Positions 13,462-26,200 of a DNA stretch of 64,000 nucleotides are shown piece by piece. Location of the stretch: contig NC_079898.1 in NCBI RefSeq assembly GCF_024868665.1, forward strand, positions 2,160,164-2,224,163, in the 5' to 3' direction. The stretch is from Triplophysa rosa (taxonomy: Eukaryota > Chordata > Actinopteri > Cypriniformes > Nemacheilidae). The translations under genes and the position numbers were made by a program. Under the pieces are notes generated by a model. That model was not told where the DNA came from. It made no database searches and saw only the letters and a list, made by a program, of their open reading frames with translations. How positions within the stretch are numbered: the first letter of the stretch is position 1; every line of letters starts with the position of its first letter.

Positions 13462-14944
13462 TAATAACAGCAACAAACTAAAATGTACTCGTCCAGCGAG
13501 TGATCAGCAGGTCGTATATTAACTCTAAGAAATATTACTCCCCTGGCCTGGAAACAATATTTTTACTGTAGTACAGTACCACTTCAGAAATCTTAACGAA
13601 ATCAAGCAGTTTAAGTGACCTTGATATGTGATAAATAAACACAGAAACAATTCGAGCGTGGATACACATGCGGTTTATTTATCTACACTACGGGGGAACT
13701 AAAACCAACTACTAACAAAGACCAAACATTAACAAACAAAACATAAAAACGTAAAAGCAGTAAAGAATGAAAGAAATAGACAAAGCAAAGAGTGGCAGTT
13801 CATGACAAGTTCATGGTGTGCGTGCAAAAAGGTTTCAGAGTCCTGATGAGTTCAAAGCGAGCGGGTGAGTCCGTCGGATTCTTTCTTAGAACCGGATTGG
13901 CTGACGAAGGTAGAACGGACTTAGCTGAAGTAAACTGCCAGAAGAAGCTGTCTCCGAGGAGAGAGACAGGTCTCGAGAGGGTCACCGAAACACGAGCGAG
14001 CAAACGCGCAGGAGCGCGAACGCACCCAAGCATACACGAACATACACAAAAGAGCAAGCTTTCCTGCGTGTTCAGATGTTTTAACACAGAGGGTGTCACG
14101 CCCCTCCAAGATGGGCGATCCAATGAGATGAGATAGTTTTGGGCGCGAAAACATGTTTCTTTGTCCGGCACATTTGCATTTATGGTCACCTGGTAGTTTG
14201 GAGCAGGAATAGACTTAGAATAGAATAAAATGAGTGTGGTATAAAATACATTACTGTGCTATACACCATATTCTAATACATGAAAAGGGAAACACGTAGA
14301 TATGAAACATGAAGGGGTTACAATTACATTGACCTGTAGTTTGGACAAGAATGTAAATATACACAGAATACCACTAAGCACATATGCCTTTGAGGTTATA
14401 GGTGAAGAAGAATAACATAGAGGCAAGCATACAATGTGGAGATTCATGTGTATACACTTTAAACCAGTCTTTTGTGGCTAAGGAAAGAGAAAGAGACATT
14501 CTTTTGGAAGAATTTGAGGCTCTCAGTCCCTGGGGGCCACATGGCTTTTCTCACTTTGGTGAACAGTCCTCCCCCCCCCAAGAACCTCCTTTGAAGTCTA
14601 GGGGAGAGTATCCGAATCTGTCCTGGTTTAGATGAAGGTGTTCAGAATAGGACATTTGGCCAGACTTGTTGGTGCCTGGTCGTAGTCCTGCTGAGAGGTT
14701 ACTGTGTTTTATGATCACAGATGGTAAACTTTGATCCGACCATACCCTACAACTGTCTGTGCTTTTCTTGGATTTCTTTGCATTTAAGAAATATCAGCAT
14801 GTCCACATTTCGGTTTGCAGTGAACCCCTGCTGTTCAAAAAATATATTGCGATCCAGTTCACACTTCAACCGATTTGAATCGTCACACATTATAATCGAT
14901 TTTCAACCGGCTCACGGTGAATCGTTACATCACCTACTGACTGT

Positions 14945-17060
14945 ACTGGCAAACTATGCTGATGTGACCAAAGTGATAAGCATGAGTGACATATGGCAGT
15001 TCAGCCCCCCCCCCCCAAAGCGTAAACCGGTCTCTATATTTTTTTGCGGCGGAGGTCCGGACAATACTTTTTTGAATAAATAATGTTAAATCAATCAATC
15101 TAATGTTTTATCAGGCCATTTACCTTATATTCTCTGATAGCCACAGTCTGTATGAAACATAGAAGGTCTGGTAACTGAGAAAATGAGTTGACATTTAAGA
15201 TAAAGGAGAGAGAAGCACAGGTCAAATATAACAGACTATAAATTCCTATATGCAATATTAATTAAGTAAAACTTTAAAATTCTAAAGCAGCCCCCCCGGC
15301 CAGGCAAATAGTGCAAAAAACAGTATGCAAATGGTGGCGAGGAACCCAAAACTCTAATCGAGAAAAAAAAACTCAGAAGAACCCAGGCCCAACCAGGGGA
15401 TTCCAGTTCCCCTCTGGCAAAAGCTGCTGCCTCTGCACAAGCTCCAGAGAGCTTGCACAACAAGGCTAAATAAAATAAATAAACTTACTAATAAGGTAAA
15501 TTATAGTTTAAGATCATCATTAATAATCTAATAGCGTTTGAAATTTTGTGGTGAAGACTTGTCAGGTGACCGCGTCCTTTATCCAGCTCTATCATCTCAG
15601 CTCTTGTGAGGTCGCCGCTTCCCATTCTCCGCTCTACCATCAGGTCAGGCCATGAACTGCATCCTGCTCGCTGTGGTAACCTTGGAACAATGAGACAAGA
15701 CTGGCTGAGAGTAGAGTACTGTTCTGCACTCTTAGATGCAACAAGTACATCAGTTGTGTTTTTTTGATTCACAAATTATTCACAATGAAATGCTCTTAAC
15801 ATGCTGATTATTTATGCTATTAATATCATAAATGCTATATGTAGATACAAGACGTTATGTTTTATAATCTATCACAAACCTATATAGCAAACAGTAAACT
15901 GACTGACAGCTAAAAATACTTTATTACTGCTGCATTTTCGTTTACTTAAGTGTTACAGAAAAAGTGTCCATTTATTTACCTGCTCTTGGTTTCTGCAGGT
16001 CTTTATATGCGACGTGTCTTTGGCGGGAGAAGCAGCGCTCATGGAGCGGAAAGGGTTCAAATGAAGCGCGTTTGGCGCTAAATAAAAATATTAGAAGATA
16101 TAGCAGCAAAATATAATCAACATAAATGTCCCTGAGTGCACGTGATGTGTACATCTCAGTTATGTACACGCGCTGCTCAATTTAAACCACAGAAATAGTA
16201 TGTTTTTTTTTAATGGTTCATTATGTCTTGCGGTCCGGATGGAACGAAGGATAAGCTGGGTGAAAACCTGTCATCCGGTGGTAACTGGACTGTTGCTTGT
16301 CTGGGGCAGGGAATGCGTATTTTCACCACCCTGGTAGCATTTAAAAATGCAATTTATCTGCTTTTCAAGTTGTTAACGCGCCATATTTTTCCACACGTGC
16401 TCTCTGTCCGCTGGTGAAAGTGTGCTTACCTGTGTATGTGCGCGCATGTGTCTGTCTGTGCGCGCGCATCGGGTCGGTACTCGATACAGAGAGCAGAGGA
16501 GAATTGTAAAGCGCTACCACGCAGAAACAGAAATGACATGCCGCCATGTAAATAAGATAAATAACATAATGCTATTTAGTTTGTTTAGTACGAGATCAAG
16601 GTATAGACATGTTATATAGGAAAGGTAATCTTAAATTTCTTCTTGTGATCTAACGCTACATAAAAAATTTAATTAACTTGACCTTCAAGGGCCGGGAGGT
16701 GCAGTTGGAGGGGCGAGGCTCCCCCTAAGGTAATGGTAGGGGAAACACTGCAGTTTTAATGGATGAGGTTAACGTTATATTGGACTTAAGATATTGGTTC
16801 AGATTGCGGGAGATGCGAAAAAGCAAAACGAATACCCGACGAACCAAGTTTTCATATCAACAACGAAACGAATGTTTGCTTTCTCCTATTTGACGCCTGC
16901 ACGATAGATAGCGCTGATGGAGAATACATTTCACGCCTAAACATTAGGTGGCGCTCAACCGCTATTCAGGCTTCAGCTGCTAAGAAGAAGAAAAGCTTAA
17001 AGCTTAGCGCGTAGCAATACAGGCTACTAGTACTGTTTGCTTTACGTACTTACAACAGCA
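14945..17060. other. intergenic; one antisense L2 3'-UTR piece, otherwise nothing recognised
   Basis: 15237-15465 is listed separately. The rest carries no frame with a recognisable domain. A GTAGGGGAAACACTG string at 16737-16751 looks like the right end of another hAT-type MITE, but I found no partner end. Confidence 0.4.
15237..15465 (-). mobile_element. L2-like LINE 3'-UTR fragment
   Basis: Read on the minus strand it matches the 3' UTR of the LINE at 12393-13461 (13140-13260): GGGTTCTTCTGAGTTTTTT, then GAGTTTTGGGTTCCTCGCCACC. It is non-coding and truncated at both ends. Confidence 0.7.
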
Positions 17061-17069
17061 GAACAAGAA

Positions 17070-17250
17070 ATGGATTTCTCCAGCAGCAGCAGCGAAGATG
17101 AGTTTATTGTTTTTTGCCTGAATGAGCAAAGTAAGAGAAAAAGACGATATTGGGTTCACCCTATTCTTGAGAAGAGCACGTGGAGTTTAATAGATTGATC
17201 CAGGAGTTAAAGCTGTACCACGATCGTTTTCATCGTTACTTCAGGACGAT
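17070..17250 (+). pseudogene. PIF/Harbinger transposase N-terminal remnant
   Basis: ATG 17070 starts MDFSSSSSEDEFIVF, and KRRYWVHPILEKS follows, the typical acidic start and RRYWVHP motif of Harbinger-type (HARBI1-like) proteins. A frameshift after about 17170 moves homology into EFNRLIQELKLYHDRFHRYF, the next conserved block. No DDE catalytic region follows. Domesticated HARBI1 is excluded by the frameshift. Confidence 0.65.
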
Positions 17251-17303
17251 GGTCTTGGGGGTTAATTAGTTACCAAGTGGCATTTTCATTGCAGCTGTAC
17301 TAT

Positions 17304-18020
17304 TTAAAGGTCTCCTCAGACAAGCACAAGTTGGTATGATTTATTAGGGTCTTCATGAAATGTCTGGAACATATTTTGCTTAAAAACACTCGATGGCTGT
17401 GTAAACAAAACCCTTCTTGCCTCGTTAAAAACAGCTATGCTCACAGCAACCCATTTTGGTGCGTGTCTCTTTAACTGATAATGAGTTACAGCGAACCCCA
17501 CCCCCCTTCTGTCCGGCGTGTCAACACAACACACGTGTTAGTACTGCCATGGCAATGGTTTAGCTAAATGCTATTTCCTGAATTCATCTGCAGTTAGTTT
17601 CGTCTTAAACGTCTCAAATCATTCGTCCGGAGACAAAAAAATCAGTCACAGCAAACAGCTAATGCGCTTACGTTGTGCGTGTATGCTTACCTAAAATCCA
17701 CGGAATCCACTGGAGATCTGTGCGGAATTAGGCATCTTTAGCCATGGCGTCACTTACACCACCGTCGCTTGTGAAAACAACAATGGCGGAGCGCGATGGG
17801 TGGAACTGTGTAGATTAAGGGGCGGTAACATTATAATAAAATCCGCTTTGGACGTCACAATTGGAGCGAAATCTGAACGGCTCGATTTCTCACATGCTTG
17901 CAGGGAAAGGCACACCAAAACAAACTTACTGGGTTCTTATTTTTCACGTTTTCTGGGTTGCTAGATGCACCGGGGACCCGATTATAGCACTTAAACCCCA
18001 CTTTTTCAACTGTCTCCTTT
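17304..18020. mobile_element. possible TTAA-flanked MITE
   Basis: TTAAAGGTCTCCTC at the left and CTGTCTCCTTTAA at the right give TTAA at both ends with a very short inverted match (AAAGG). The interior has no coding capacity. The terminal match is too short for certainty. Confidence 0.35.
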
Positions 18021-18384
18021 AAACAGTTGTAAAATATGTGTGCACTTGACGTGATGTTTGTTTACATGTGCCTGTGCTTTCTACCTACAAGCAAAACTGC
18101 TTAGTTATTGTATATAATGAAAAATAAAGAAATTTGAAGAAACTGATTGTATTTGATGACTTTTACTGGTACCGCCAATATATTTGTAATATCTCATACT
18201 GCAACATAACATGTGAATTGTATTCATATGAAAGATTATGTATATATATTAGTTATATACTGTTTATTCTTTTATATTTGAATGCCACCTCAAATTATGC
18301 CACAGAACTTCTTTTTTGTCCTGGTTTTTGTAGTTGCTGTGACTTTTTTCAAAAAGTTCTGTCTGTTCTGAGAGCAGTTTCAGT

Positions 18385-19074
18385 TAGGGCTGTCACAATT
18401 ATGAAATTTGACTGACGATTAATTGTCTAATAAATCATTGCGATTATGAAGATTAATTGTCTGTTTTAGGGCTTTGGCGATTATGCTGATTAATTGTCTG
18501 TTTTTGAGCTTTGACATTTAATTCTCATACATTTTTGCGATTGAAACGACCATATTGTTCTGAATACAAGACTGTTTTTTTCTTGGAAATACATTGGAAA
18601 AAATTAGGTCGTCATATATTTAAGGTTTAGGCTTTTACCTGTCAAATACTTGTAAATTAAGTAAATTGATCAGGTGTGAATTGAAGCCACAATTAAAATA
18701 CTATCAGTCGTAGAAAAGCTTCTAGTCTGTTTTTTCTCACTTGCAAGACTACAATAAAATTTTACTTGTATGTTAATGAAATTTTAGTAGACTGGTTTTC
18801 ACACTGAGATTTGCTTAAATAATATTAAATTGTACTGCAGGTAATTTGTATATGTTTTAGTTTTTTTTTAAGTGATTGAGTTGTGGTGGTACATTTTACA
18901 AGTATTACCATGCTTTAGTTACAATATATACACTAAAATATGCAATATGCAGATGCACTACAGCTCCCCTAGTGTCTTCTATAGAGATGTGCAATAATTG
19001 CGATGATCTGAAACCATCGCGATGAGGTCAAACAATCTCGATGAGACGATTATTTAATAATCGTGACAGCCCTA
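18385..19074. mobile_element. non-autonomous hAT element, copy A
   Basis: The ends are TAGGGCTGTCACAATTA and TAATCGTGACAGCCCTA. The interior is nearly the same as 32404-33098 over the whole length, in the same orientation. The flanking octamers differ (GTTTCAGT and ACGACAGT), so the target duplication has decayed or the ends have been exchanged. No transposase frame. Confidence 0.88.
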
Positions 19075-20168
19075 ACGACAGTAACAACTCAAAACAGCTT
19101 TCTGAGCCTTTAGCGCCCCGCGTTCCCTCAGTGGCTCTAAGCACCTGATGTAAAATGCTTGATTCTTATTGGACGGTCCAGGCTCATATCGGTTGATAAA
19201 ATCGGCGAACTGATAAATAGGTGGGGATTTAAATTCTATTAAATTCTTTAAAATTTTAAGCAATATAATATAATGTAATATATGCATACACAATTGAATA
19301 ATGTAGCAGAAAAAAATGAGTGTCTACATTTGATTCAATGCTAAAAGAAATTATTACATTTCTGATATTTTATAATTAATACGATGTAAGACTACGCTGG
19401 AGACTGGCACAGGAGTCAGGAAATTGTTGAATCAAGTTGTTGTTTTTGTTTGATTGCGCACAAAATATATTCTTCTCGCTTTATAAAATGAAGATTGTAC
19501 TGTAGTCACATGGACTATTTTAATGATGTTTTTATACATTGCTGTATATGTGGGGAGTCAGATATCTCTTAATTTGTGTTCTGAAAATGAACAAAGGTCT
19601 TATGGTTGTAAAACAACTTGAGGATTAGTAATTCATGACAAAATTGTCATTCTAACTCTGAAATAACTCTGAAATTTTACATGATTTGTCCAAGATTATT
19701 TAGAAAACAAATGTTTTCAGCATAGGCTATGTCCCAATAAATTTTGCAAAAACACATTAAAATGAATATTTTTTAGAAATTTTGTGTGAAAATATTTATT
19801 TTTATGAGTATGTTTAGATTCCATCTAGGTGGATAAAGTGTTTAACATGTCTCATTCTTTGCCAGTTAAACTATTTGACATTTTCAGGTACCTTCAGTCT
19901 TAACTTTTATAAAAGAAAATGATGCAAATGTTATTTGTAATTACACAAAATGAACATAAATACACTAAGTACATTTTAAAGTATCTGATACATGCTTTTT
20001 AAAACCAGTTTTTAAAAGATTTTTGATGTTCTCATCTTGCTAACCTTTTTTGTCACTGACCCTTATAGGATAAAAGTGTGGGTGTAATCTTTCAGTCTGT
20101 GTAATAGGATGCCTGTTTTGTACCTTAAGTTTCAAACATATGATAATTTCTGATCTTCTCTTGAATAG
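19075..20168. other. nothing recognised upstream of the first visible lcor exon
   Basis: AT-rich sequence with no recognisable exon or repeat family. The true first lcor coding exon should lie here or further left but was not found. Confidence 0.4.
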
Positions 20169-20234
20169 GTCTTGATTGTATCACAGAAGTTTTTCTTGGG
20201 ACACAAGTTCTAGAGGATCTCGGGCTTTTAAAAG
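20169..20234 (+). CDS. lcor: lcor exon: conserved N-terminal block
   Basis: Acceptor TTGAATAG and donor GTATGT bound 66 bases. They encode LDCITEVFLGTQVLEDLGLL plus K, aligning position by position with the vertebrate LCOR/LCORL block FESILEGLFGP...DLSLFK. Phases are 1 in and 1 out, joining to the exon at 30689 as an Asp codon. The next exon is 10.4 kb away. Confidence 0.85.
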
Positions 20235-23200
20235 GTATGTTTACCTGAGGCAATTGGCTTAGTTTCTCTTAGCTTAATCATAATATTCCTGTCCTATTGA
20301 TTGCAAACTTTGTAACTAAGCATAAAGCATCATACTTGCGTGTATTGCTATCATCTTATGTCTCAGTTTTCTTACATCCTATTTTTGTTGACTGTGAGCT
20401 CTTTAGAAAAGTGTGAGACGTGAGTGTTGCAACTAACTAATGATGTATGATGGTAACTGCATTTTAAAATTAAAATGGTGTCTCGGCCACAGTGTGATGA
20501 CCCTCCCAGAATGTTGTTACTGAGTGTGCATATGGTGGTCACTTAATGAAAGTCATTTTGCCATTTGTGGTCATGTGATCCGACACGTTTCAAACGGAGT
20601 TTATTGTGTTGCGCCTGGGCTTAAGACCTGTTTATTCTCCACAATATGAAAATCACCCTGTGCTCTCGGAAAAGCTCTGTTGCATGGAATCCACAATACC
20701 TTTGAATGTGTCCTGTAGTATCTGACACAAAGACATTCGCTGCAGAACCTTTTAAGTAGGTATGCACCAAATGTTTTGCAACCAAAATTATTCAGCCTAA
20801 AATAGGAAAAAAAGCTTTTAATTGAACGAAATAATTGAAATAAACAAATACAGTTTCCTGAACAATTATGTTTTTGATGATGCGATCAAGTAGCAACCAG
20901 CATACTGTAGATTGAGAAGCGTGCATACTTTATAAATGCAGAAAACGTGTCGTTATATGGAAGCATTGAGTGTTTTTAGAAAGAAAGCGTGGGAGTACAT
21001 TTTCGAGTGAACAAACAACAATTTTTCATTATTTCACTTCAATATTTTTCTCTGTGACGTTTTTTTTTGCGGTGTTGATAGTATCATGAAAGCAGAGATA
21101 TTTTTCATAAAGGACCTGACACCTTTCCTGAAGTAGGCTAAAGCCCAAAGTATGCTTCACTTTTCCGCATACGCGAGGGTCAGCGTATAATACGCGGACA
21201 CCAGTTTCGTCATCAGAATAGTATGCGCACTGCCGGATATTTTAACCATGTTTACTTTGTACACGCAGGTTGTGCAGTTATTAGTTTATCAGACTCAACA
21301 AAATCAGACCTTAATAGAATTTAAATTCAATAAATCAAAAATGCTATACCTTTTAAGCATAAAAATTACTCATTTATTTTAATCATAAACGATTACTCTT
21401 TTATTTAAATTTTTATTTTAATCAAAAGTCACTGGCTGCAGCTGTAACGCGTCAGAGGGTAACTGGCCCTCCCGGATAAGACTGGCTTCTCCTCAGTTTT
21501 TTCTCCATTTATTCATCGTTGGAGTTTTGGTTCCTTGCCACTGTTGCAGTGTTGGCTTGCTCACTGGGAGGCTGTTGATTTTAGATTAGCTTAAGGTTCT
21601 GTAAATTACATTAACATTGCATTTATTAGGATGGTTTGTACTGTATACACTAGGGGTGTAACGGTTCTCTGTAAAAAATTGAACCGCACAATTCTCCACC
21701 AATGGTTCGGCCCATCTTAAATCTGACAACGCATTTATAATGTGGTTCATTAAAAATTATAATGTGTAAAACAGACAAAGTTCAGCTAATGTATGTTTGT
21801 CGATGGATACACATTTAATACCTACAACAAATCAAATAACGTAGACAAATTTCAATAGGATTGACGTATGCTTTAATATGACCAGTCATTTATGCTTTCA
21901 TCACCGGGTGTTGTGAGCGCGCGAGTGCAGGTGAGACCTGAACTGCACATGTTGCTGTTTAAACTACACTCATTCAAGCCTTGCCAATTTAAACAATTAA
22001 GTGCAAGATGATGCAGAAGAAAACTCGCTTGCGCTCTGTGTGAAGATCCGAAGCGCGCATAAGGAAAGTCTCAGACATCGCGCAAATATTGAGTTTGTTT
22101 TGAAGTCTTGCGCTTAAACGGACAAATTCACACACGAAGTAGGTCAAGATGCCCCTCTTGTTGAGTATCTTAACAAACATAGTAGGTTATGTCTTAAGTG
22201 AACGGATGAAACAAACGACAACAACAACGCATGTGTACAGTATCAGTGTACTGGATCTGTTGCATTCCTCTTAAAGCGACAGCAGCATATTCCTGCTGTC
22301 TGTTCAATGTCAAGGAAATCACTCACTGCTTGTGACTCAATAGCTTCTGTAACTTCAATTATGATTAATCTTTATTTAATTTGTACATATGCAATGTTAT
22401 GTTGCATATTTGATTACTTTAATCCATTTCTACCTTAAAAGGTATATATACAGTATATAAGTATATTATTTATCTGTTGTTTTATTGGTGCTGTTACTTG
22501 TTGCTTGATTATTTGTTCTAATTTTTATTTGTCAGTAGTCCCTTTTCCCTGAACATAGCACAAACCGAACCGAAACAGTGACCCTAAAACTATGACAAAC
22601 CAAACTGTGAGTAATTTGAACCGTTACACCTAGGGCTGTCACGATAAACCGATGATAAATATCATGTGATTTATGCACAGCTTTTGAGTGAAGTACGGGA
22701 AAATGCTGCTGCATCTGAAAGCCAGAGGGCGCTCTCGTGCGGAAACTCCAATTACGCACTGCAGAAGAAGACCATAACACAGTCTAGAATCTAGGAAATG
22801 CCTATGGACATCTTTTTATCACTGTTATTCAAGCCTCATCATGTATTTTTATGATAATAAAGTATGTTTATTAATGACCATGTTTGATGGGTGTTGCTTT
22901 TTCAAATGCACATTATAAGCGACTCAAACTCGCACTGCTTTTAGATCGAGCAGCATTTCCTACTGATCCCAGAGCCGTGCTTCACGGACAAGCTACGCAT
23001 TAAAAACAAATATTGACACATTGCATATCGCAGCCAGCTTGATTTCAATAGGATTTAGTGGTATCGCGATAAATTATCGTGCAGCCCTAGTTACACCCCT
23101 AGTATACACCTAATTTTACTGTGTGTGTGTTTTTCCTGTAAAGCTGCTTTGAAACAATGCAACATTATAAAAATGAATATGGAATTAGATTTATCCACAA

Positions 23201-26200
23201 GGTGGCAACAGAGTCTTTGTCATTAGTAACACGTGAGCCCAGCTTAACTGTTCTTTACGGGCCCTTGTAGGCCAGCAGAGGTATTGCAGTGTGTCACAAT
23301 GCACATGCGTCGAACGGCTGTGTATGCGTACGAGTAAAGTGAAGGATACTTTGCAAGGCTGTGCGTTTAACTGTGTGTAAAAATTAACTACACTTGTGGC
23401 ATGAGTAGGCTGCTGTGTACAATGATTATTTGTTGTGGGTTCATGCACCCATTTCAACGCACTTACATGTTTTCATCAGTTATTGCATATTGGCCTAATA
23501 TATTTTTATTTTGCTAATTGACTTGTTTTAAAGGTATAGTTGACCCAAAAATGAAAATTCTGTCATCATTTACTCACCCTCATGTCATTTCATACCTGTA
23601 TAAAGATATTTGAAAGAATGTTTGCAATTTTTACTTATGGGACATCATTTACTACCATAGTAGGAAACATTTAAATCGTAGTCAAAGGTGCCCCAGAACT
23701 GTTTGTTTTCCTAAATTCTTTAAAATATCTCATTTTTAACCGAACAAAAAACAAATAAAATTCTGCTATGGTAGTGAATGATGTCCCAGAACTTAAAATC
23801 GCTAACCTTCTTCCAAATATCTTGTGTTCAACAGAACAAAGAAATTTATACAGGTTTGAAACAACCTGAGAAATTAACAGAAACAACAGAAATTAAATTT
23901 TTGGGCGAACTGTCCCTTTAAGTTATATTTTGCTTTGTTGGTATAATGCCTGCTGGAGTTTTAAATTGAAGTTTTGGAGTTTCCTTGAAAAGCAAGAGAA
24001 AATATTAAAAAGCACATTTTGAACATTCAATTTATGCAATGGTAAAAAAACTGTGTTTGTAATTCGGACTTCGGCCAATTGTTTATTTATATTCTTTTTT
24101 GGCCTCAGCCAAAAATTCATTACAGTGTAGCCCTACTTTTAAGTCCTGCGAGGTGAGGCCTCCATAGTTGGATTTGTTTTGGATTTTATTCCACACAATC
24201 CCATAGATTCTCCATCTGTGAATTTGGAGGCCATACCTTGAACTTTGATGTGTTCCACAAAGCAGTGTGGCAGGGTTCATTATGCAAAAGTATTCAGCCC
24301 CCTTCATTTTATTAACATTTTATGTTGCTGCCTTATCTTAAACGACGAAACAAAAAACTGATTTGTGACAACTTTGCAAATGTATTAAAAATAAGTGTAC
24401 TGAAATAAGTACACTGCATAAGTATTCCTACCCTTAACTCAGTAGTTGATTAAAGTCTTTTTGGGTATGATGTGACAAGCTTTACACATCTGCATTTGGC
24501 AATTTTCTGCCATTCTTCTCCTCAGATCCTCTCAAACTCTGCAGGTTGGATGGGATCATCGGTAGGAAGACATTTTCAGGTTTATACAGAGATGTTCAGT
24601 TGGGTTCAAGCCCAGGCACTAGCTGGGCCACTCTAGGACATTGACAGAGTTGTCCATAAATTGTCTTGCATTGTTTTAGCTTTGTGCTTAGGATCATTGT
24701 CCTGTCGGAGAATGAACCTTCTGCCCTGTACAAAGTTCTGAACGTTCTGGACTAGGTTTTCATGATCATTACCTCTGGATTTTGTGCCGTTGAGCTTTTC
24801 TTCTACTCTGACAAGTGCCCCAGTCTCTGCGGCTTAAAAACACCCCACATCATGATGCTGTTTCCATCACATTTTACTGTTGGGATGGAATTGTGCAGGT
24901 GATGAGCAATGCCTGGTTTTCTCCAGACATGATGCTTGAAACTGAGATTCATCAGACCAGAGAATTTTCTTTCTGACAGTTTGATAGTACTTTGAAGTAC
25001 TACTTTGCTTATTTTAAGTTTTGATATGATTTCACTAGGGGTGTAACGATACACTCAGCTCACGATTCGGTACATATCTCGATGCTGGGTTCACGATACG
25101 ATACACATCTCGATATTTTTAACAAAATTCAAAAATAAAACTGAAATTCAAATAACATTTATTTTCAAAATATTAACAATTTCAGTAACTTATTTTGTTG
25201 CACATACAACTTAATAATTTTAACATTTTAAGGCTTAACTGAAATTAGAATTAAGATCAGTGTAATTGTGATTTAGTTTTAGTCATAGTCTTTTGACTAA
25301 AATGCAATTTAGTTTTAGTCATCCCAATTTATCATAGTTTTAGTCTATTTTTAGTCGACGAAATCTACATTACATTAGTCTACTGAAATCTATCTGGAAT
25401 AACGGATTTAATTGGTGTAATTAAATGTTCCATACAAAGATTTAACTGTTTCGAAACAATTTACTTTACCTTGGAATTACCTTTGGTAATCATTACCTTG
25501 AGTTGAGTAACTACTGGATATGCAATGTTGTAACACAGAGAATATTAGACCATGAACGACATGTAGCAGTTTATTCAGTCTCATTTTGACTCAATTGACT
25601 CGTTCGTTCAGTGAAGGGCGTGTTCATTCAGTACATTCAACCAATGAAACGCTTTGACAGATCTCACACTCAAACGCTATTGGCTTGTGTCTCTTTGAAG
25701 CTGCGCTGTCTTTGCTCAAGAAAGTAATGAATGAGAAATATCTTTCAAAAAGACATATTACATAAACTGTATTACATTTCTTCAATCATGCAAATCACAT
25801 ACTTGTTTTTAGCATAGCATTCGATCTTTTAATGTACAGTACGACTCACTTCATCACTTCTCTGATCGGAACAGCGCTGGTTTCTTTTGGCTTAACTGTT
25901 ACTTTATGTTGCATATCACGTTATGCAGCAGCTCACGTTAGCGGATAAATTAACATTAGCATTTAAAAACGTTTGTGCTGCCTTTGTAATGAGTTTCGGG
26001 GTGACTCGCCTGCAGTCACGCTTCAAGTTTGCTGTGTTTTAACGGCGATTGTGAAGGAAAATGTGACGCATTGTAAACCACTTGGAGGCACAGATTGTGT
26101 CTTGCGCTTCTCTCTCTACCGCATATGGGAGATAAGCACACTTGAAGCGCTGGCGCAGTGTAGGTAGCGTCTTGACCGCTGAACGAATAGAATTAAACAT

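Larger units (their letters stand above)
9544..14936. mobile_element. hAT element split by a later LINE insertion
   Basis: The left end TAGGGATGTAACGATTCAC and the right end GTGAATCGTTACATCACCTA are near-perfect inverted repeats. CTGACTGT flanks both ends exactly (9536-9543 and 14937-14944), an 8-bp hAT target duplication. A 3.5-kb L2-like LINE sits inside (9920-13461), so the hAT itself is about 1.85 kb. No hAT transposase frame was recognised in the remainder (13469-14936). Confidence 0.88.
21429..23185 (+). mobile_element. L2-like LINE 3' end split by a hAT insertion
   Basis: 21429-21650 matches the 3' UTR of the LINE at 12393-13461 (ACGCGTCAGAGG, CTCCATT..., TTGGAGTTTTGGTTCCTTGCCAC). The match resumes at 23110 with TAAAGCTGCTTTGAAACAATG and the terminal region to about 23185. 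The 1.45 kb between is a hAT element. Confidence 0.8.

Noticed and set aside
13792..14189. Overlapping open frames of 114 and 129 codons on both strands
   Set aside because: Mutual shadows within the non-coding remainder of the 9544-14936 hAT; no domain, no splice context.
16040..16064. ATGGAGCGGAAAGGGTTC encodes MERKGF, like the start of LCOR-family proteins (ERKGFRQEL)
   Set aside because: A stop follows after one more codon, and no other LCOR residues or phase-1 donor follow in any frame; judged chance similarity.
17750..17816. Small plus frame MASLTPPSLVKTTMAERDGW as a possible first exon
   Set aside because: It lies in a MITE-like block, has no family similarity, and no good donor in the needed phase.
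18385..19074. 8-bp target duplication for hAT copy A
   Set aside because: Flanking octamers GTTTCAGT and ACGACAGT agree only in the last four bases, so none is claimed.
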